Origin: Corydoras sp. C115
Lineage: Eukaryota > Chordata > Actinopteri > Siluriformes > Callichthyidae
NCBI GenBank assembly: GCA_019802505.1
Contig: JAFMOC010000082.1
Coordinates: 682,501-746,500, forward strand
DNA: 64,000 nucleotides
Direction: 5' to 3'
The position numbers and the translations under genes are program-made. The first letter of the stretch is position 1, and each line of letters begins with the position of its first letter. The notes under the pieces are model-generated. The model was not told the origin of the DNA. It made no database searches and saw only the letters and a program-made list of their open reading frames with translations. Below, in pieces: positions 44,501 through 54,336 of this stretch.

Positions 44501-46963
44501 TATAGTTTTTTTACAGACCGAAGACCACAATCACTGATTTCTCAAGACCAGTCTGGCTGCAGCCATCCCAACTCTAAATAGTGCATTTGTAGCTCAAAAA
44601 TTGGCTTAGTTACAGGAGTGCAAAAATCACCGTGATGCAGAGTGAAAGGGAATTTTGGCTCGGAATAACTCTCTGGACTGATTGCTTGGCTGTATACAGA
44701 ATCACTTCTCAGCAATGAGATAGACATGTCCTGCAAAAATCATGTTCATAGCTCGAAAACCCCGGGAGAAGAAAGCCGGAAAAACGGCGGAATAATAAAA
44801 ATCAGATAACAGAGTGTGTGTGTGTATAACAATATTATATATGCCATATATGGCAACCACACTAATAAGAATAGTGGCCAAGTGATTCAAGTATTATACT
44901 GCCAAGTTATAGGTTTAAGCCTCAGCACCGAAATGCCCCCATAATCCCCTTAAACCCATTAGGCCACACACAAAATAACACACACATGTAAGTATTCAGT
45001 TGTGAGGAATAAAATTATTCATTATATCATTTTCTAAACGTGATTGGCTCGTTAAAAAACCTTTTCTGAAACAAAAGTCCTAACCCCTAAGAAGAAGAAA
45101 CAAAGAAGTGACCTTAGCTACAATTATGTCTAATATAACATCAGAGCTTGTTTAACACTTACTGAAGTTTTGACTCGGTTATCTTTGGGTGGAAGATGCA
45201 AGCTCTTTTTCCAGTCATCACCAAACCTGGAGAGGACAAACAACCCAAGACATTACATTCACACAAATGCGCATTTGGCATAGAATTACAGTAGCACATG
45301 TGATGTCAATTAACCCAACAACTGAAAAATGACCATTACATGTAGGAATGTCCAATACTGGATTTTCATCTGGAAACATTCTTAAACAAATTCCGGACCT
45401 GGGCGGCATGGCGGTTTAGTGGTTAGGATGTCTGACTCTCAGGGCTGGGGATTCAGGTTCGCATCCCTGTGTCCATGTGGGATTCCGGTTCTCGGGTTCC
45501 CCCGCACAAATATGGATTCAAGATAAATTGAATGCTGTAAATTGCCCAGTATAGTGTGTGTTCATGTGTGTCTGCTTGTGTGAGTGAGTGTGCCCAGCAG
45601 TGGATTGGCACCCTGACCTGGGTGTATACTGCGTGTGTGTGTCTCTCTCTAATATAAACACATACATTTTAATATATTTACATCTATACACACACCATTA
45701 AATTATTCCATTTTAGTTTCACCACACTAAGGGACATACTTTGACTCATGTGCAGTACAAGTTGGAAACATTTTTTGGAGTCAAGAACAACGCACATATC
45801 TGAAACAACTTGCGTGATCTGTAGTTGGCTGAAATAGAGTCTGTGGGGTGCTTTTGAAAACATTTTTTGCCTGGCTTTTTAATTAAGCAGGATCATGAGA
45901 TTTTTCTTTTTTAATCAAGTACAAATTTCAATATAAAAAATTTAAAAGGCTTTTCTTCCTGATTTTCAAAATTGACAATTGTAGTACCTAAAACAACTGC
46001 AAGTCTGTTTCAAATCAGTCACTAAACCAGAACAGAACATGATTATGCAAAACTTATGCTTCATAAAAGGGCCAAATTATAAACTACACTATGTTACTAA
46101 AGTGGGGTTTCATTGTTAATACTGTTTAAATAATAAAATAACTAAAAATAGGTGGTGTTTACTAATTTTTCTCATCACTCCAAAAAAGCAAAACAGCCAT
46201 TAAATAGTGTAATGCCCTGAATTCATAACAATGACTAATTAGAGGTTAGTTACATGTATTATCTCCCGCTTTATCCTCTATTGGGGTCGCGGTGGGGTTC
46301 CCCATGCCCATCCAGGGGAGAACGTCCCGGGCGCCGGGCAGATAGACCCAGGACAGGGCGCCAATCCATCGCTGGGCACACACTCACACAGACACACTCT
46401 ATATGGGGCAATTTTGAGAATTCAATTGACTTGACCCATGTTTTTGGACTGTGGGAGGAAACCGGAGAACCCGGAGGAAACCCACGCAGACACGGGGAGA
46501 ACATGGAAACTCCACCCAGATGGGGATACGAACCGGGAATCCCTAGCGCTGAGAGGCGAACGTGCTAACCACTAAGCCACCGTGCCACTAGTTACAAGTA
46601 TTATACAGGGGTATTATATAGGCACATGATGGGTTTCGTAATAACAAGGATTCCACATTGGTTCAAGTTGCAAATTCTCATTAATTTGAATAAAAAAAAT
46701 GACCAGAAAGTAAACTGTTTAACCCTTTATGAACCTTTACCTTTCAAAGAAAAGAAAAGGGACTCTTCTTTACACAGAGACACTGCTTACCTGATTCCAG
46801 GGCCCTCATGAGAGCCTGCAGCAGGCTTTTGGACCTTTGCAAAGGGGTTGCTCTGAGTGGGTCCCGACTGAGCGGCCGTCTTGGTTTGTCCTCGGAGCTG
46901 TCCGTTCTGCTTGTTGATCCCCATGACGACAGGACTCACGTTTTCCATTCTTGCAGTCGCCAT
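35771..46963 (-). CDS. ddx6: DDX6-type DEAD-box RNA helicase (twelve coding exons)
   Basis: DDX6/Rck/p54 is a cytoplasmic ATP-dependent RNA helicase of P-bodies and stored mRNPs; it acts in decapping and translational repression. Coding exons: 46963-46791, 45226-45163, 43260-43156, 43024-42895, 41811-41665, 39634-39540, 39224-39102, 39000-38872, 38763-38647, 36776-36713, 36196-36095 and 35976-35771. The sum is 1455 nt, i.e. 484 aa; human DDX6 has 483. Motifs: Q motif FEMGWEKPSPIQ (103-114), Walker A AKNGTGKS (131-138), PTREL (163-167), TPGR (213-216), DEAD (237-240), SAT (268-270), TRGID (386-390) and HRIGRSGR (411-418). All introns are GT-AG. Differences from mammalian DDX6 include a shorter N-terminal linker, HAKMMQEYRNR, FDFPKNAETYL and an acidic C-terminus ending in LLAL. 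It may thus be a second fish paralogue (ddx61-like) rather than the strict DDX6 orthologue. The intron before exon 10 holds a Tc1 element. Confidence 0.96.
36860..38397 (+). mobile_element. Tc1-like DNA transposon, both ends present, transposase broken
   Basis: The ends CAGTCATGGCCAAATGATTT and the inverted AAACTTTTGGCCATGACTG lie between TA dinucleotides (36858-36859 and 38398-38399). The length of 1538 bp fits Tc1. Transposase blocks lie in different frames: SAELAQVWQQAG and VRRRLLEQGL (HTH region), IFSDESPFRLFG (first Asp), FQHDGAPCHKAK (second Asp) and SPDLNPIENLW (Glu). The HTH start is frameshifted and there are stops, so it is inactive. It lies in the ddx6 intron 36777-38646, antisense to ddx6. 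Confidence 0.93.
39635..41044. other. ddx6 intron stretch without repeats
   Basis: Part of the 2-kb intron between exons 41811-41665 and 39634-39540. AT-rich single-copy sequence with no repeat or ORF that I recognise. Confidence 0.5.
41045..41216. mobile_element. hAT-like element fragment
   Basis: GGTGCCAAACTCAAGGCCTGAGG and ATGTTTTTTGGGCCATGCTC are the end and inner words of the family at 19690-20185 and 50843-52831. One end is missing and replaced by a SINE. Confidence 0.55.
41217..41398 (-). repeat. Family-A SINE, internally deleted
   Basis: The tail half (CGCTTTATCCTGTACT) to CTATCACTGGG jumps to TTCAAACCAGGAATCCC and the head. About 150 bases of the body are gone. Confidence 0.8.
41466..41578. 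repeat. (TG)n(TA)n(CATA)n compound microsatellite
   Basis: About 30 TA units with flanking TG and CATA arrays, in a ddx6 intron 87 bases from the exon 41665-41811. Confidence 0.95.
42415..42525 (+). repeat. LINE 3' tail fragment
   Basis: CTGCTGAGAATGTGAACTTCCCC and GGTCCAATAAAGGGTTATCTTATCTT. The same tail is at 16735-16812 and near 17200-17255. Confidence 0.65.
43336..43960 (-). mobile_element. LINE 3' end in ddx6 intron 2
   Basis: On the minus strand it encodes TYRTISGSAPSYLHSVFSKY and AFTTAKWWNHLPNSV, the C-terminal block of a fish LINE reverse transcriptase. The 3' tail TTTTATCCAAAGCGACTTAC (in plus sense at 43361-43380) follows. Related copies are at 8253-8968 and 60780-61380. It starts 76 bases from the exon 43156-43260. 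Confidence 0.8.
43990..45157. other. ddx6 intron 2 stretch
   Basis: No named repeat. A word similar to GTAGCTCATAAATTG occurs near 44467, 44588 and 44748 (GTTCATAGCTCGAAAA), which may reflect an old diverged repeat. Confidence 0.4.
45400..45655 (+). repeat. Family-A SINE, diverged
   Basis: The head GGGCGGCATGGCGGTTTAGTGG, a shortened body and the tail-side TGGATTGGCACCCTGACC, ending in a GT/CT microsatellite. It lies in ddx6 intron 1. Confidence 0.75.
46262..46588 (-). repeat. Family-A SINE, young, with 15-bp target-site duplication
   Basis: Full length and close to the younger consensus. Flanked by TAGTTACATGTATTA (46247-46261) and TAGTTACAAGTATTA (46589-46603). It lies in ddx6 intron 1. 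Confidence 0.93.
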
Positions 46964-47170
46964 TGAACACCTTTCTTTTACTCAACACACGTTCTGTTTA
47001 ACTTTCTTGTTCCTGGCTTCACAGCTGGCGTATAAAAGTTCGAATAAAAATGTGCAAGTCGTTCCAAAAAAATGTTTACCAATACTATTTCGTTTTATCT
47101 ACACGTACAGTGTGTCCTCTTCAAATAAGAGCCACTGACGTCACGGGAAAAGTTTCCACAAAAACTCTTC
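46964..47170 (-). promoter_or_regulatory. Region 5' of the ddx6 start codon, with a CRE palindrome
   Basis: TGACGTCA (47136-47143), a full cAMP-response element, lies about 175 bases upstream of the ATG. A TATAAAA on the plus strand (47032-47038) is in the wrong orientation for ddx6. If transcription starts here, no upstream exon is needed; the alternative is the donor-bearing exon near 53.3 kb. Confidence 0.35.
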
Positions 47171-47830
47171 GAAAGAAGAGAAATAAACATTTATTTGCAT
47201 AAATATAAGAGGCCTGCTTAGAGTATAGAAAATTATACACATGCAGGTTTAAGAAACATCCAAGTCCTGAATTAGTCAGACTTAGGGAATTAACTATGAA
47301 CAATATTGTTGAAATATCTTGCTTTTATCCGGACCTTCTGTTGAGATCTCCTGTTTAAATTGTCCTGTGTTTATATGTACACTAAATAGCAAGTCCCTTT
47401 CTTTTCGCTTTCAGTGTTATTTTTTTTTTTCCTAAATGGGCATCAGTCCAACAGTGTCCAATTTAATGCACTGTCCAGTTCGGAAAACAAGTAGATGCTT
47501 TATGTTTTTTGCTATGAAGCAGCAAATGTTCAAAACATGTAGCTTGATGAGCCCAGGAAGTTTAAGTCCAAACCAAAGAAGGATTATTCCCTTATGGCAC
47601 CTCACTGGCCTGGTCCAGCAGACTGTATTTAAGTGTGTGCTGGCAATTGAAGCTTGCCGTGATCCTTTTCCGCAGTATTGTCTTCCGAATAGAATGACGC
47701 TAAAAGAAAAAAGAAAAATACATTAAAAACACCATCTTGTTGGAACTGACACACAAGATGTAACCATGTAAAAGGCTGCGCCCTCATTTCTTCCTATATC
47801 TGTGAAGTTTGGCAGTTTGTTCATGTTTAG
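47171..47830. other. Upstream flank of ddx6
   Basis: No repeat that I recognise and no credible coding frame. Confidence 0.4.
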
Positions 47831-48700
47831 TGCCATATCAGTAGAATATTGGCTATTTTTTGGCATTGTCAAGTTACGTGAGTAATCACAGACTTAAATC
47901 ACTTTATTTTTATATAGGACCTCCAGAAAACTAAAGTATTTTAGCCGGTGGGACATTTTCAAACTGTACTTTCATATTTTAAACCTCATAAAAGTTATTT
48001 CTGGTGGTTATAATTGCAGGGCACTCTACTAAGATGTGTCTAATAGTTTGAGCAGTTGCACAGGAATGGCAGTCTAGAGCCTAAGATAGTAGGCATTAGT
48101 AATCGGAACGTATTTCTATGGGAGTTCCTGGTTTCTTGCCTCCCTTGCTGAAGTGTCTGCTTTCTCATTGCCCTTAATGCCACAATGACTGGGAATCCAG
48201 CAATAGAGAATGGAGAATCCTCGGCTGTAGAGCGAATGGAGAATCCTCGGCTGTAGAGCTTGGATGCGGGACTTTAAGTCTGTACTGATCACATATTGTT
48301 TGTAGGAGATGATAGATATATACTGTAACTGGCAGCCAAGAGGCAGGCATAAGTCTTCACCATTTATTTTGAAGCATCTTGGTGCCATACCAGCAGTATA
48401 TTGGCTATTTTATGTCATTGACAAGTTTTGTGACACAGTATCAAAGATATAAATCACTTTCTTTATATGAAGGACTTCCAAAAATCTGAATTTTTGCTGG
48501 TGGGATCTTTGCAATCAGTGCTTTCATAGTTTCAAAACTATAAAAGTTATTTCTGGTGGTTAAAATTGCAGGACATTCTAATAAGATGTGTTTGAGCAGA
48601 TGCATAGGATTGGCAGTCTGGAGCCTGCTCGACAACCAGGAGGTGACGGTGGGTAAGGGCAGTATGTCCAATTCGACAGTCTATGGACTTGTATAGTTTT
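47831..48700 (-). mobile_element. Two 5'-truncated LINE copies in tandem, RNase H-bearing type
   Basis: The frame at 48388-48116 on the minus strand encodes ILYCWIPSHCGIKGNEKAD, an RNase H motif seen in I/Jockey-type LINEs. It is followed by a C-terminal/3' end block at 47831-48070. A second copy of that block lies at 48377-48680 and includes LLKHILLECPAI. The two blocks share long stretches, such as TAAAAGTTATTTCTGGTGGTT. A 26-base direct duplication (48208-48233, 48234-48259) breaks the RNase H frame context. Confidence 0.75.
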
Positions 48701-48736
48701 TAAATTGTTAAATACAGGTCAACTGATCACTACACA

Positions 48737-48933
48737 ATCTGTACATGGCTGTCCTGTTGATTCTGCCTGGCCGCTCAAGAAGGATGAGTCCCCCACTGAG
48801 CCTTGGTCCTCCTAAGGTTTTTTTCCTCAAAATAACAGTCGTTTCCGCTTGCTCTGTGGAACACTAAAGCTGCTTTGTGACAATGTACTGTAAAAAGTGC
48901 TATATAAATAAATTACTTACTTGAACTTGAAGT
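48737..48933 (+). repeat. Repeat D (retroelement 3' end)
   Basis: GATCACTACACAATCTGTACATGG, GGTCCTCCTAAGG, GCTGCTTTGTGACAATGTACTGTAAAAAG, then TATATAAATAAATTACTT. Other copies are at 52005-52484 (split) and 57588-57780 (minus). It resembles a common fish retroelement 3' end; I do not assign a name. Confidence 0.7.
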
Positions 48934-50059
48934 GCAGGAAAGCAAAGCTAGCCAAAAATTGACAATCCACATAAAGCTTCACTATCTTCTCAAATGTTTA
49001 GTATATTGTTTGTTTCATCAACCAAGTTATTTTTGTGCAAACACCATTCCCATCCCATCTTACATGAACACTGCTTCCTCCTACTCTGTGCCACAGTGTA
49101 ATGTTGTGCCATCATGTGACTTGGCAGAACTGAGAGTAGATGCTGCAATGAGTTAGAGTAAATTGTTCATTGCAAAAATAAAGACGAGTCTCCAATGGAG
49201 GTATGTTTTTAACTAAATAAAATAAAAATCTTGCAAACTATGTTTAATGTGTGTATGATGTGTGTAAGGAGGACATTATCTGCTGTGAAAACACCACCAA
49301 TTTAAACAAATATACAGGGGGGAAAAACCTAAAATAAAAAAAGAGAACTGGCTCTAAAAAAATTTACAGCAAAAAGTAGAAATCCCCCAGACAGATGAGT
49401 TTAAATATATAAATATATATATGAACGCACTTCACCCCTGGACCTGACAGAGAGCCAAATCAAGAGGATTTAGTTATTTAAAGGACTACCCAATTGATAG
49501 TATGTACTTTCAGACCAATAAAGGTGTGATTCACTTTTAAAATATATATATAATTATTGATAATAATTAATATTTATATATCCGAATAAATATTCAAAAA
49601 TGTTTACCATGGAAGGAAACCGATATTTTCAAACAAACATCAATGTTCATTTGAATTTTACCTGTTATTACATTTAAACATTAGAAACTTGACATCTTGA
49701 TAGTTTTGTACAAATGAGAACACTTCATGACTAGTGCTACTTTTACATGACGAGCTTCACACTCACATGGTTTCTGAGGGCAACTAGGTGCCCACAAGCA
49801 CAAACATTAGTTACCTCTGGTCGACATTCTCACAAGTTTAATATATTCAAATAGGACATAAGAACCTATAAGTAAAAGTAAGATTTCATTTTGTTATATT
49901 TCCAGATACAAGCCTAAAACCTAAATTCTCTGGTCCAATAAGAATAAATTCAGTTAATGTTATTTTACATAAAACAAAAAAATACAATAAAAATGGGAAT
50001 TTATCTTGAGATAAAACATTCAAACTAAAGTGGAAGTTCCAAAAATTCACGAAAGGGCG
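48934..50059. other. Stretch without recognisable features
   Basis: AT-rich DNA between ddx6 and the family-E element. No coding frame or known repeat. Confidence 0.4.
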
Positions 50060-50575
50060 AGCATTATTGTGAATAAATCATGGGAAAGAGTTGTTATTAG
50101 CTGCGAAGCGGATTACAGTTACACCACAATAATACACAACCTTGGCTGCGTTACTGCTTTTACAAAACATTTACAATTAAATTGTTTAATAAAAAAAAAA
50201 CAAGGTTTGATTCATAAACGCTTATGATGAAAGCAAAATTGGTAATAAACTGGTTTTACGTGACTAATCTAGTCCTGTATATAAAGTGAACACTGATTAC
50301 TGACCAACAGGAATCCGGTTTCTCTAACAATAAAACAAATCTAGTGGCCAAAAAAAAGTTTATTAAAGAATTGAAAATAAATAAAAACAAGACGTTGCTG
50401 GCTTACAGATCAAACATTGGCTTGCTGTGTATATAATCTGTATTTTAAGATTTAAACTAATGTGTTGTACATCACGCATTGATACAAATGTATAGCGGTA
50501 AGAGGTGTGCTTTATTGTCAATGTCACGGCTTGATGAACGACAGCCAACCAGATTTAAGGACTGGAGCTAGCCAT
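50060..50575. repeat. Family-E non-autonomous element
   Basis: GCATTATTGTGAATAAATCATG and CCACAATAATACACAACC flank a hairpin like that at 4816-4890. AGGTTTGATTCATAAACG, ATCTAGTGGCCAAA, ATCACGCATTGATAC and CCAGATTTAAGGACTGG follow, in the same order as at 4812-5375. Confidence 0.65.
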
Positions 50576-51035
50576 TTTAAAACAAATTATTTAACAGGGC
50601 AAAATTAAATATTTACATTATTTCAAAACTATTCAGTGGTCAATTAACATACTGATGGAAGGTTTAGTTCACGGAACATGACACTGCTCTCTTCTACATG
50701 ATTATAAATCAGCTACTTTAATTAAACACTATCGACGATGAGGTGATAATTATTTAGCATAGAATTTATATTAAATGCGTTGGTATTGAATGCCATCGTG
50801 GGGAAACATGAATGTGATATATTTGTTCCCGACATTGTAGAACATGGGTGTCAAACTCAAGGTCCGCTGGCCATATCCAACCCTTAATACAATTACATCC
50901 CATCATTATATATTGATCTACTATTATTATTGTTATTAATGGAACAGCAATGTGTTTTTACCAAATTTAAAATGAATTAATTTGTTTGTATGATTTGGAC
51001 AGAAATATTTTTAAGAAGAGCACAAATATATTAAA

Positions 51036-51385
51036 AGATCCATCCATACATTATCTTCCACATCATCCTCTAGGGTTGTGTGTGTGTGTGGGGGGGGGGT
51101 TCCCAATGCCCATCCAGGGGAGAATGTTTCAGTAATGGCAGATGCACCCAGGACAGGGCACCAATATATTATTGTGCACACACTCACACACACACTCTAT
51201 ATGGGGCAATTTAGAGAATTCAATTGACCTTGATCATGTTTTTGGACTGTGGGAGGAAACCGGAGAACCCAGAGGAAACCCACGCAGACACAGGGAGAAC
51301 ATGGAAACTCAACCCAGATTGGGATTCAAACCGGGAATCCCTAGCGCTGAAAGACGAACGTGCTAACCACTAAGTCACTACTTTA
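51036..51385 (-). repeat. Family-A SINE nested in the hAT-like element
   Basis: The tail is at the left, with a GT and G run near 51078-51100. The head ends at CTAACCACTAAGTCAC. Confidence 0.85.
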
Positions 51386-51571
51386 AATATTTAAAATAGT
51401 TAAAATAGATATTTAAATATATTTAAGCTTATTTTTCTAAAATGGCCCAAGAGCAAAGAAAACTGGATGTTTTGATTTGTTATTATTTGCTATAGTGAAA
51501 AAGCATAATTTTTTCCAGCAGTATGTTCATAGTTTATCATTTTGACAAGAGATATTTATATAGAGAGAGCT

Positions 51572-51850
51572 CGGCATGGTGGATTAGTGGTTAGCATGTT
51601 TGCCTCTTTTCTCTCCGTGTCCTCGTAGGTTTCCTCTAGGTTCTCCAATTTCCTCCCACAGTCCAAAAACATGGATTCAAAGTAAATTGAATGCTCTAAA
51701 TTGCCCCATAGTGTGTGTGTGTGTGTGTGTGTGTCCAGCATTAGATTGGCACCCTGCCCTGGGTGTATCTGCCCAGCGTCTGAAACGGCTCCCCTGGATA
51801 AGCATGCCCCCCCCCCCCCCCCGGCTCTAGTAGACGATCAAGCAGAAGGC
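51572..51850 (+). repeat. Family-A SINE nested in the hAT-like element
   Basis: The head CTCGGCATGGTGGATTAGTGG is joined to CTCTCCGTGTCC after loss of box B. There is a long C run near 51807-51822 on the tail side. Confidence 0.8.
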
Positions 51851-52004
51851 AAAAAATGTCAAAAAAGCGAAAGACAAATTCTTAAAACTAAGTATTTAAA
51901 CTATTTAAAAGTAATAAGTTTCTGCCTGTTTTTAATTCCTATTCACGTTCAGAAAACATTTTCTTTCATTGTATTCAATTAATGTTTATCCTCGTCGGCC
52001 GCGA

Positions 52005-52484
52005 CACTACACAATCTGTACATGGCTGTCCTACACTGTTGATGCTGCCCTGCGGCTCAAGAAATCCTTCCACAAGTCTCCCACTGAGTCTTGGTCCTCC
52101 CAAGGATTCTTCCTTAAAACACCAACATAAAAGGGAGAGGTTTGTTTCTTGCCACTGTTGCTTGAGCTTGCTTTTTGGGGGTTTCAGGCTTATAACATTA
52201 AATTTGGTCATTTATTTAAAAGACGCTTTCATCCAAAGCGACTTATAAGATGAGCACAGGGTTAATCACAACATCCCTGGAGCAATGACGGTTAAGGGTC
52301 TTGCTCAAGGACCCACACTGGTAACTGCAGTGGACCTGGGATTTGAACCCCCAACCTTCAGATTGATAACCCAACACCCTAACCACTGAGCTACCAAGCC
52401 CGTTATAACACTGTAAAGCTGCTTTATGACATTGTACTATTGTAAAAAGCCCTATATAAATATATAAATGAATTACTTGAACTT
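52005..52484 (+). repeat. Repeat D copy split by a family-B SINE
   Basis: The left part 52005-52193 and right part 52406-52484 align with 48737-48933. The word TTATAACA borders the inserted SINE on both sides. Confidence 0.75.
52201..52405 (-). repeat. Family-B tRNA-derived SINE
   Basis: On the minus strand: GGTAGCTCAGTGGTTAGGGTG (box A), a box B of type GGTTCAAATCCC, GGTCCTTGAGCAAGACCC, then a 3' tail with GTCGCTTTGGATGAAAGCG. Nearly the same unit in plus sense is at 54115-54335. Confidence 0.85.
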
Positions 52485-52763
52485 GGGCGACACGGTGGCT
52501 TAGTGGTTAGCACGTTCGCCTCTCAGCGCTAGGGATTCCCGGTTCACCGGTTTCTTCCCACAGTCCAAAAACATGGATCAAGTCAATTGATTTCTCCAAA
52601 TTGCTCCATATAGAGTGTGTCTGTGCGAGTGAGTGTGTGCCCAGCAATGGATTGGCGCCCTGTCCTATGTGCATCTGCCCAGCGCCCGAGACGTTCTCCC
52701 CTGGATGGGCATGGGGAACCCCACCGCGACCCTAATAGAGGACAAAGCGGAAGATAATGAATG
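52485..52763 (+). repeat. Family-A SINE, young, with 15-bp target-site duplication
   Basis: Flanked by GAATTACTTGAACTT at 52470-52484 and 52764-52778, the end of repeat D. The middle of the head is deleted after GGTTC. The tail is an ATGA type. Confidence 0.92.
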
Positions 52764-52839
52764 GAATTACTTGAACTTAAAACTGACCATAAGTCCGTCT
52801 GGCCCCGGTGCATGTGGGTCTGACACCCCTGTTGTAGAC

Positions 52840-53323
52840 TAAGGATCATTTCGTCCTCACACCTGTCGCTGTCCAACGGAATAGCGGTGGGTTTTAAAGT
52901 CGGTCGGTCGGTCAGTCAGTCCAAGGAGTTAAAAGCTGCCCTCCAGCTGCTCATTATTGATTTAAGTGCCACAACAAACACCAAGCTTATCGTTTGCCCT
53001 TGTTTGTTTGAGACCAACTGAAAGTGTAGCACTGATGCGTCATTAGCATTTTGGCTAATCAGTTCCACAGGCGCCGTACCACACATTACGAATTAACAGA
53101 AACTACTTTTCAGAAACGGCTCGTAGCTGGTATTTAATTATAAATTAGCGGTACACTGGCCGGGTGTAGCTGAAACGTTTGATGAAATCGTACTTTATCA
53201 CACAGCACGGCGACGTATTCCGCTGTAAACGCCAGCGCGAGCTAATGCTAATGCTAACAGAAGAGCGCTAAAGCCGCGGACAACGCGGTTTAAATTTAGC
53301 CAACGGGTCAAAGCACTTACCTG
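52840..53323. other. CpG-containing intergenic stretch
   Basis: Single-copy DNA with GGTCGGTCGGTCAGTCAGTCC (52901 on) and, towards the right, GCGCGAGC and CCGCGG words. It leads into the divergent exon pair at 53.3-53.5 kb. Confidence 0.4.
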
Positions 53324-53514
53324 AATGACGCTGCCGCTGACTGTTCCTGCTCTGTTCTCTGTAATCTCTCGATAAAGAACGCTGTTCTCCAAACTCCTTC
53401 AACTCACTTCAACCGACTAGTCTCTATTGTTGTGCTTCTTTTTATCAACATGGTGGCCGTGCTCTCGTTAAAGCTCCGATTAAGCTCTGCACTGCCCCCA
53501 GCAGGTCAGGAGAG
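53324..53514. promoter_or_regulatory. Divergent first-exon/promoter candidate
   Basis: On the minus strand, CATTCAG|GTAAGTG is a strong donor at 53324/53323. The exon would cover 53324 to about 53430 and could be a non-coding first exon of ddx6; a short uORF, MENSVLYREITEN..., starts at 53392. On the plus strand, an ATG at 53450 opens 65 bases ending in GAGAG|GTAAGC at 53514 (MVAVLSLKLRLSS...). The ATG lies in CAACATGGTGGCC, which also resembles a YY1 site. Only 57 bases separate the two ATGs. No downstream exons were found for the plus-strand frame. Confidence 0.35.
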
Positions 53515-53559
53515 GTAAGCACGCGTGCGTTTTATCGTACACTGAACAGTCTATTATTC

Positions 53560-53845
53560 ATTCATTCATTCATTATCTCCCGCTTTATCCTCTATTAGGG
53601 TCGCGGTGGGGTTCCCCATGCCCATCCAGGGGAGAACGTCTCAGGCGCTGGGCAGATAGACCCAGGACAGGGCGCCAATCCATCGCTGGGCACACACTCA
53701 CTCACACAGACACACTCTATATGGGGCAATTTTGAGAATTCAATTGACTTGATCCATGTTTTTGGACTGTGGGAAGAAACCGGTGAACCGGGAATCCCTA
53801 GCGCTGAGAGGCGAACGTGCTAACCACTAAGCCACCGTGCCGCCC
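53560..53845 (-). repeat. Family-A SINE, young, with 13-bp target-site duplication
   Basis: Flanked by CAGTCTATTATTC at 53547-53559 and 53846-53858. Younger markers are present; about 60 bases of the body and box B region are deleted. Confidence 0.93.
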
Positions 53846-53860
53846 CAGTCTATTATTCTT

Positions 53861-54004
53861 CATCCATTATATTCTGCTTTATCCTTTACTAGGGTCGCGG
53901 GGGGTGGGGGGGGGGGGGTATCCTCATTGGCACCCTGTCCTGGGTGTATCTGCCCAGACCCATCCCCCCTAGTAGAGGATTGGGCGGAAGATAATGGATG
54001 GATG
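53861..54004. repeat. Fold-back family-A SINE tail pair
   Basis: The minus-strand tail (53861-53905) and plus-strand tail (53960-54004) face outward. Between them lie a G run and a scrap of the body (TTGGCACCCTGTCCTGGGTG). The whole element is 144 bases. Confidence 0.75.
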
Positions 54005-54114
54005 CCTTTTCAGTGGGTTTTATGAGCTGGAAGCCCAAATGATTAAACAAAATAAAGAAATAAATACTTGAAATGGTTTAAATTCTGCACGCTTTTTTTT
54101 TTTTTTTGCAGTAT

Positions 54115-54335
54115 AGGGAGTGGTAGCTCAGTGGTTAGGGTGTTGGACTATGAATCTGAAGGTTGGCGGTTCAAATCCCAGGTCCACTGAAGTTACCAAT
54201 GTGGGTCCTTGAGCAAGAACATTAACCCTCATTGCTCCAGGGATGTTGTGATGAACCCTGTGTTCACCTTGTAAGTCACTTTGGATAAAAGCGTCCGATA
54301 AATGACCAAATGTAAAAGTAAATGTAAATTCTCAC
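54115..54335 (+). repeat. Family-B tRNA-derived SINE, full length
   Basis: GGTAGCTCAGTGGTTAGGG (box A), GGCGGTTCAAATCCC (box B), CCACTGAAGTTACC, TTGAGCAAGAAC, and the tail TCACTTTGGATAAAAGCGTC then AAATGTAAA repeats. Confidence 0.88.
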
Positions 54336-54336
54336 A

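Larger units (their letters stand above)
50843..52831. mobile_element. hAT-like element expanded by nested insertions
   Basis: The left end CATGGGTGTCAAACTC and the right end GGTCTGACACCCCTG are near-inverted repeats. They are flanked by 8-bp duplications TTGTAGAA (50835-50842) and TTGTAGAC (52832-52839), as expected for hAT. Nested inside are three family-A SINEs, repeat D and a family-B SINE. The element's own sequence adds up to well under 1 kb. No transposase is present. Confidence 0.75.
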
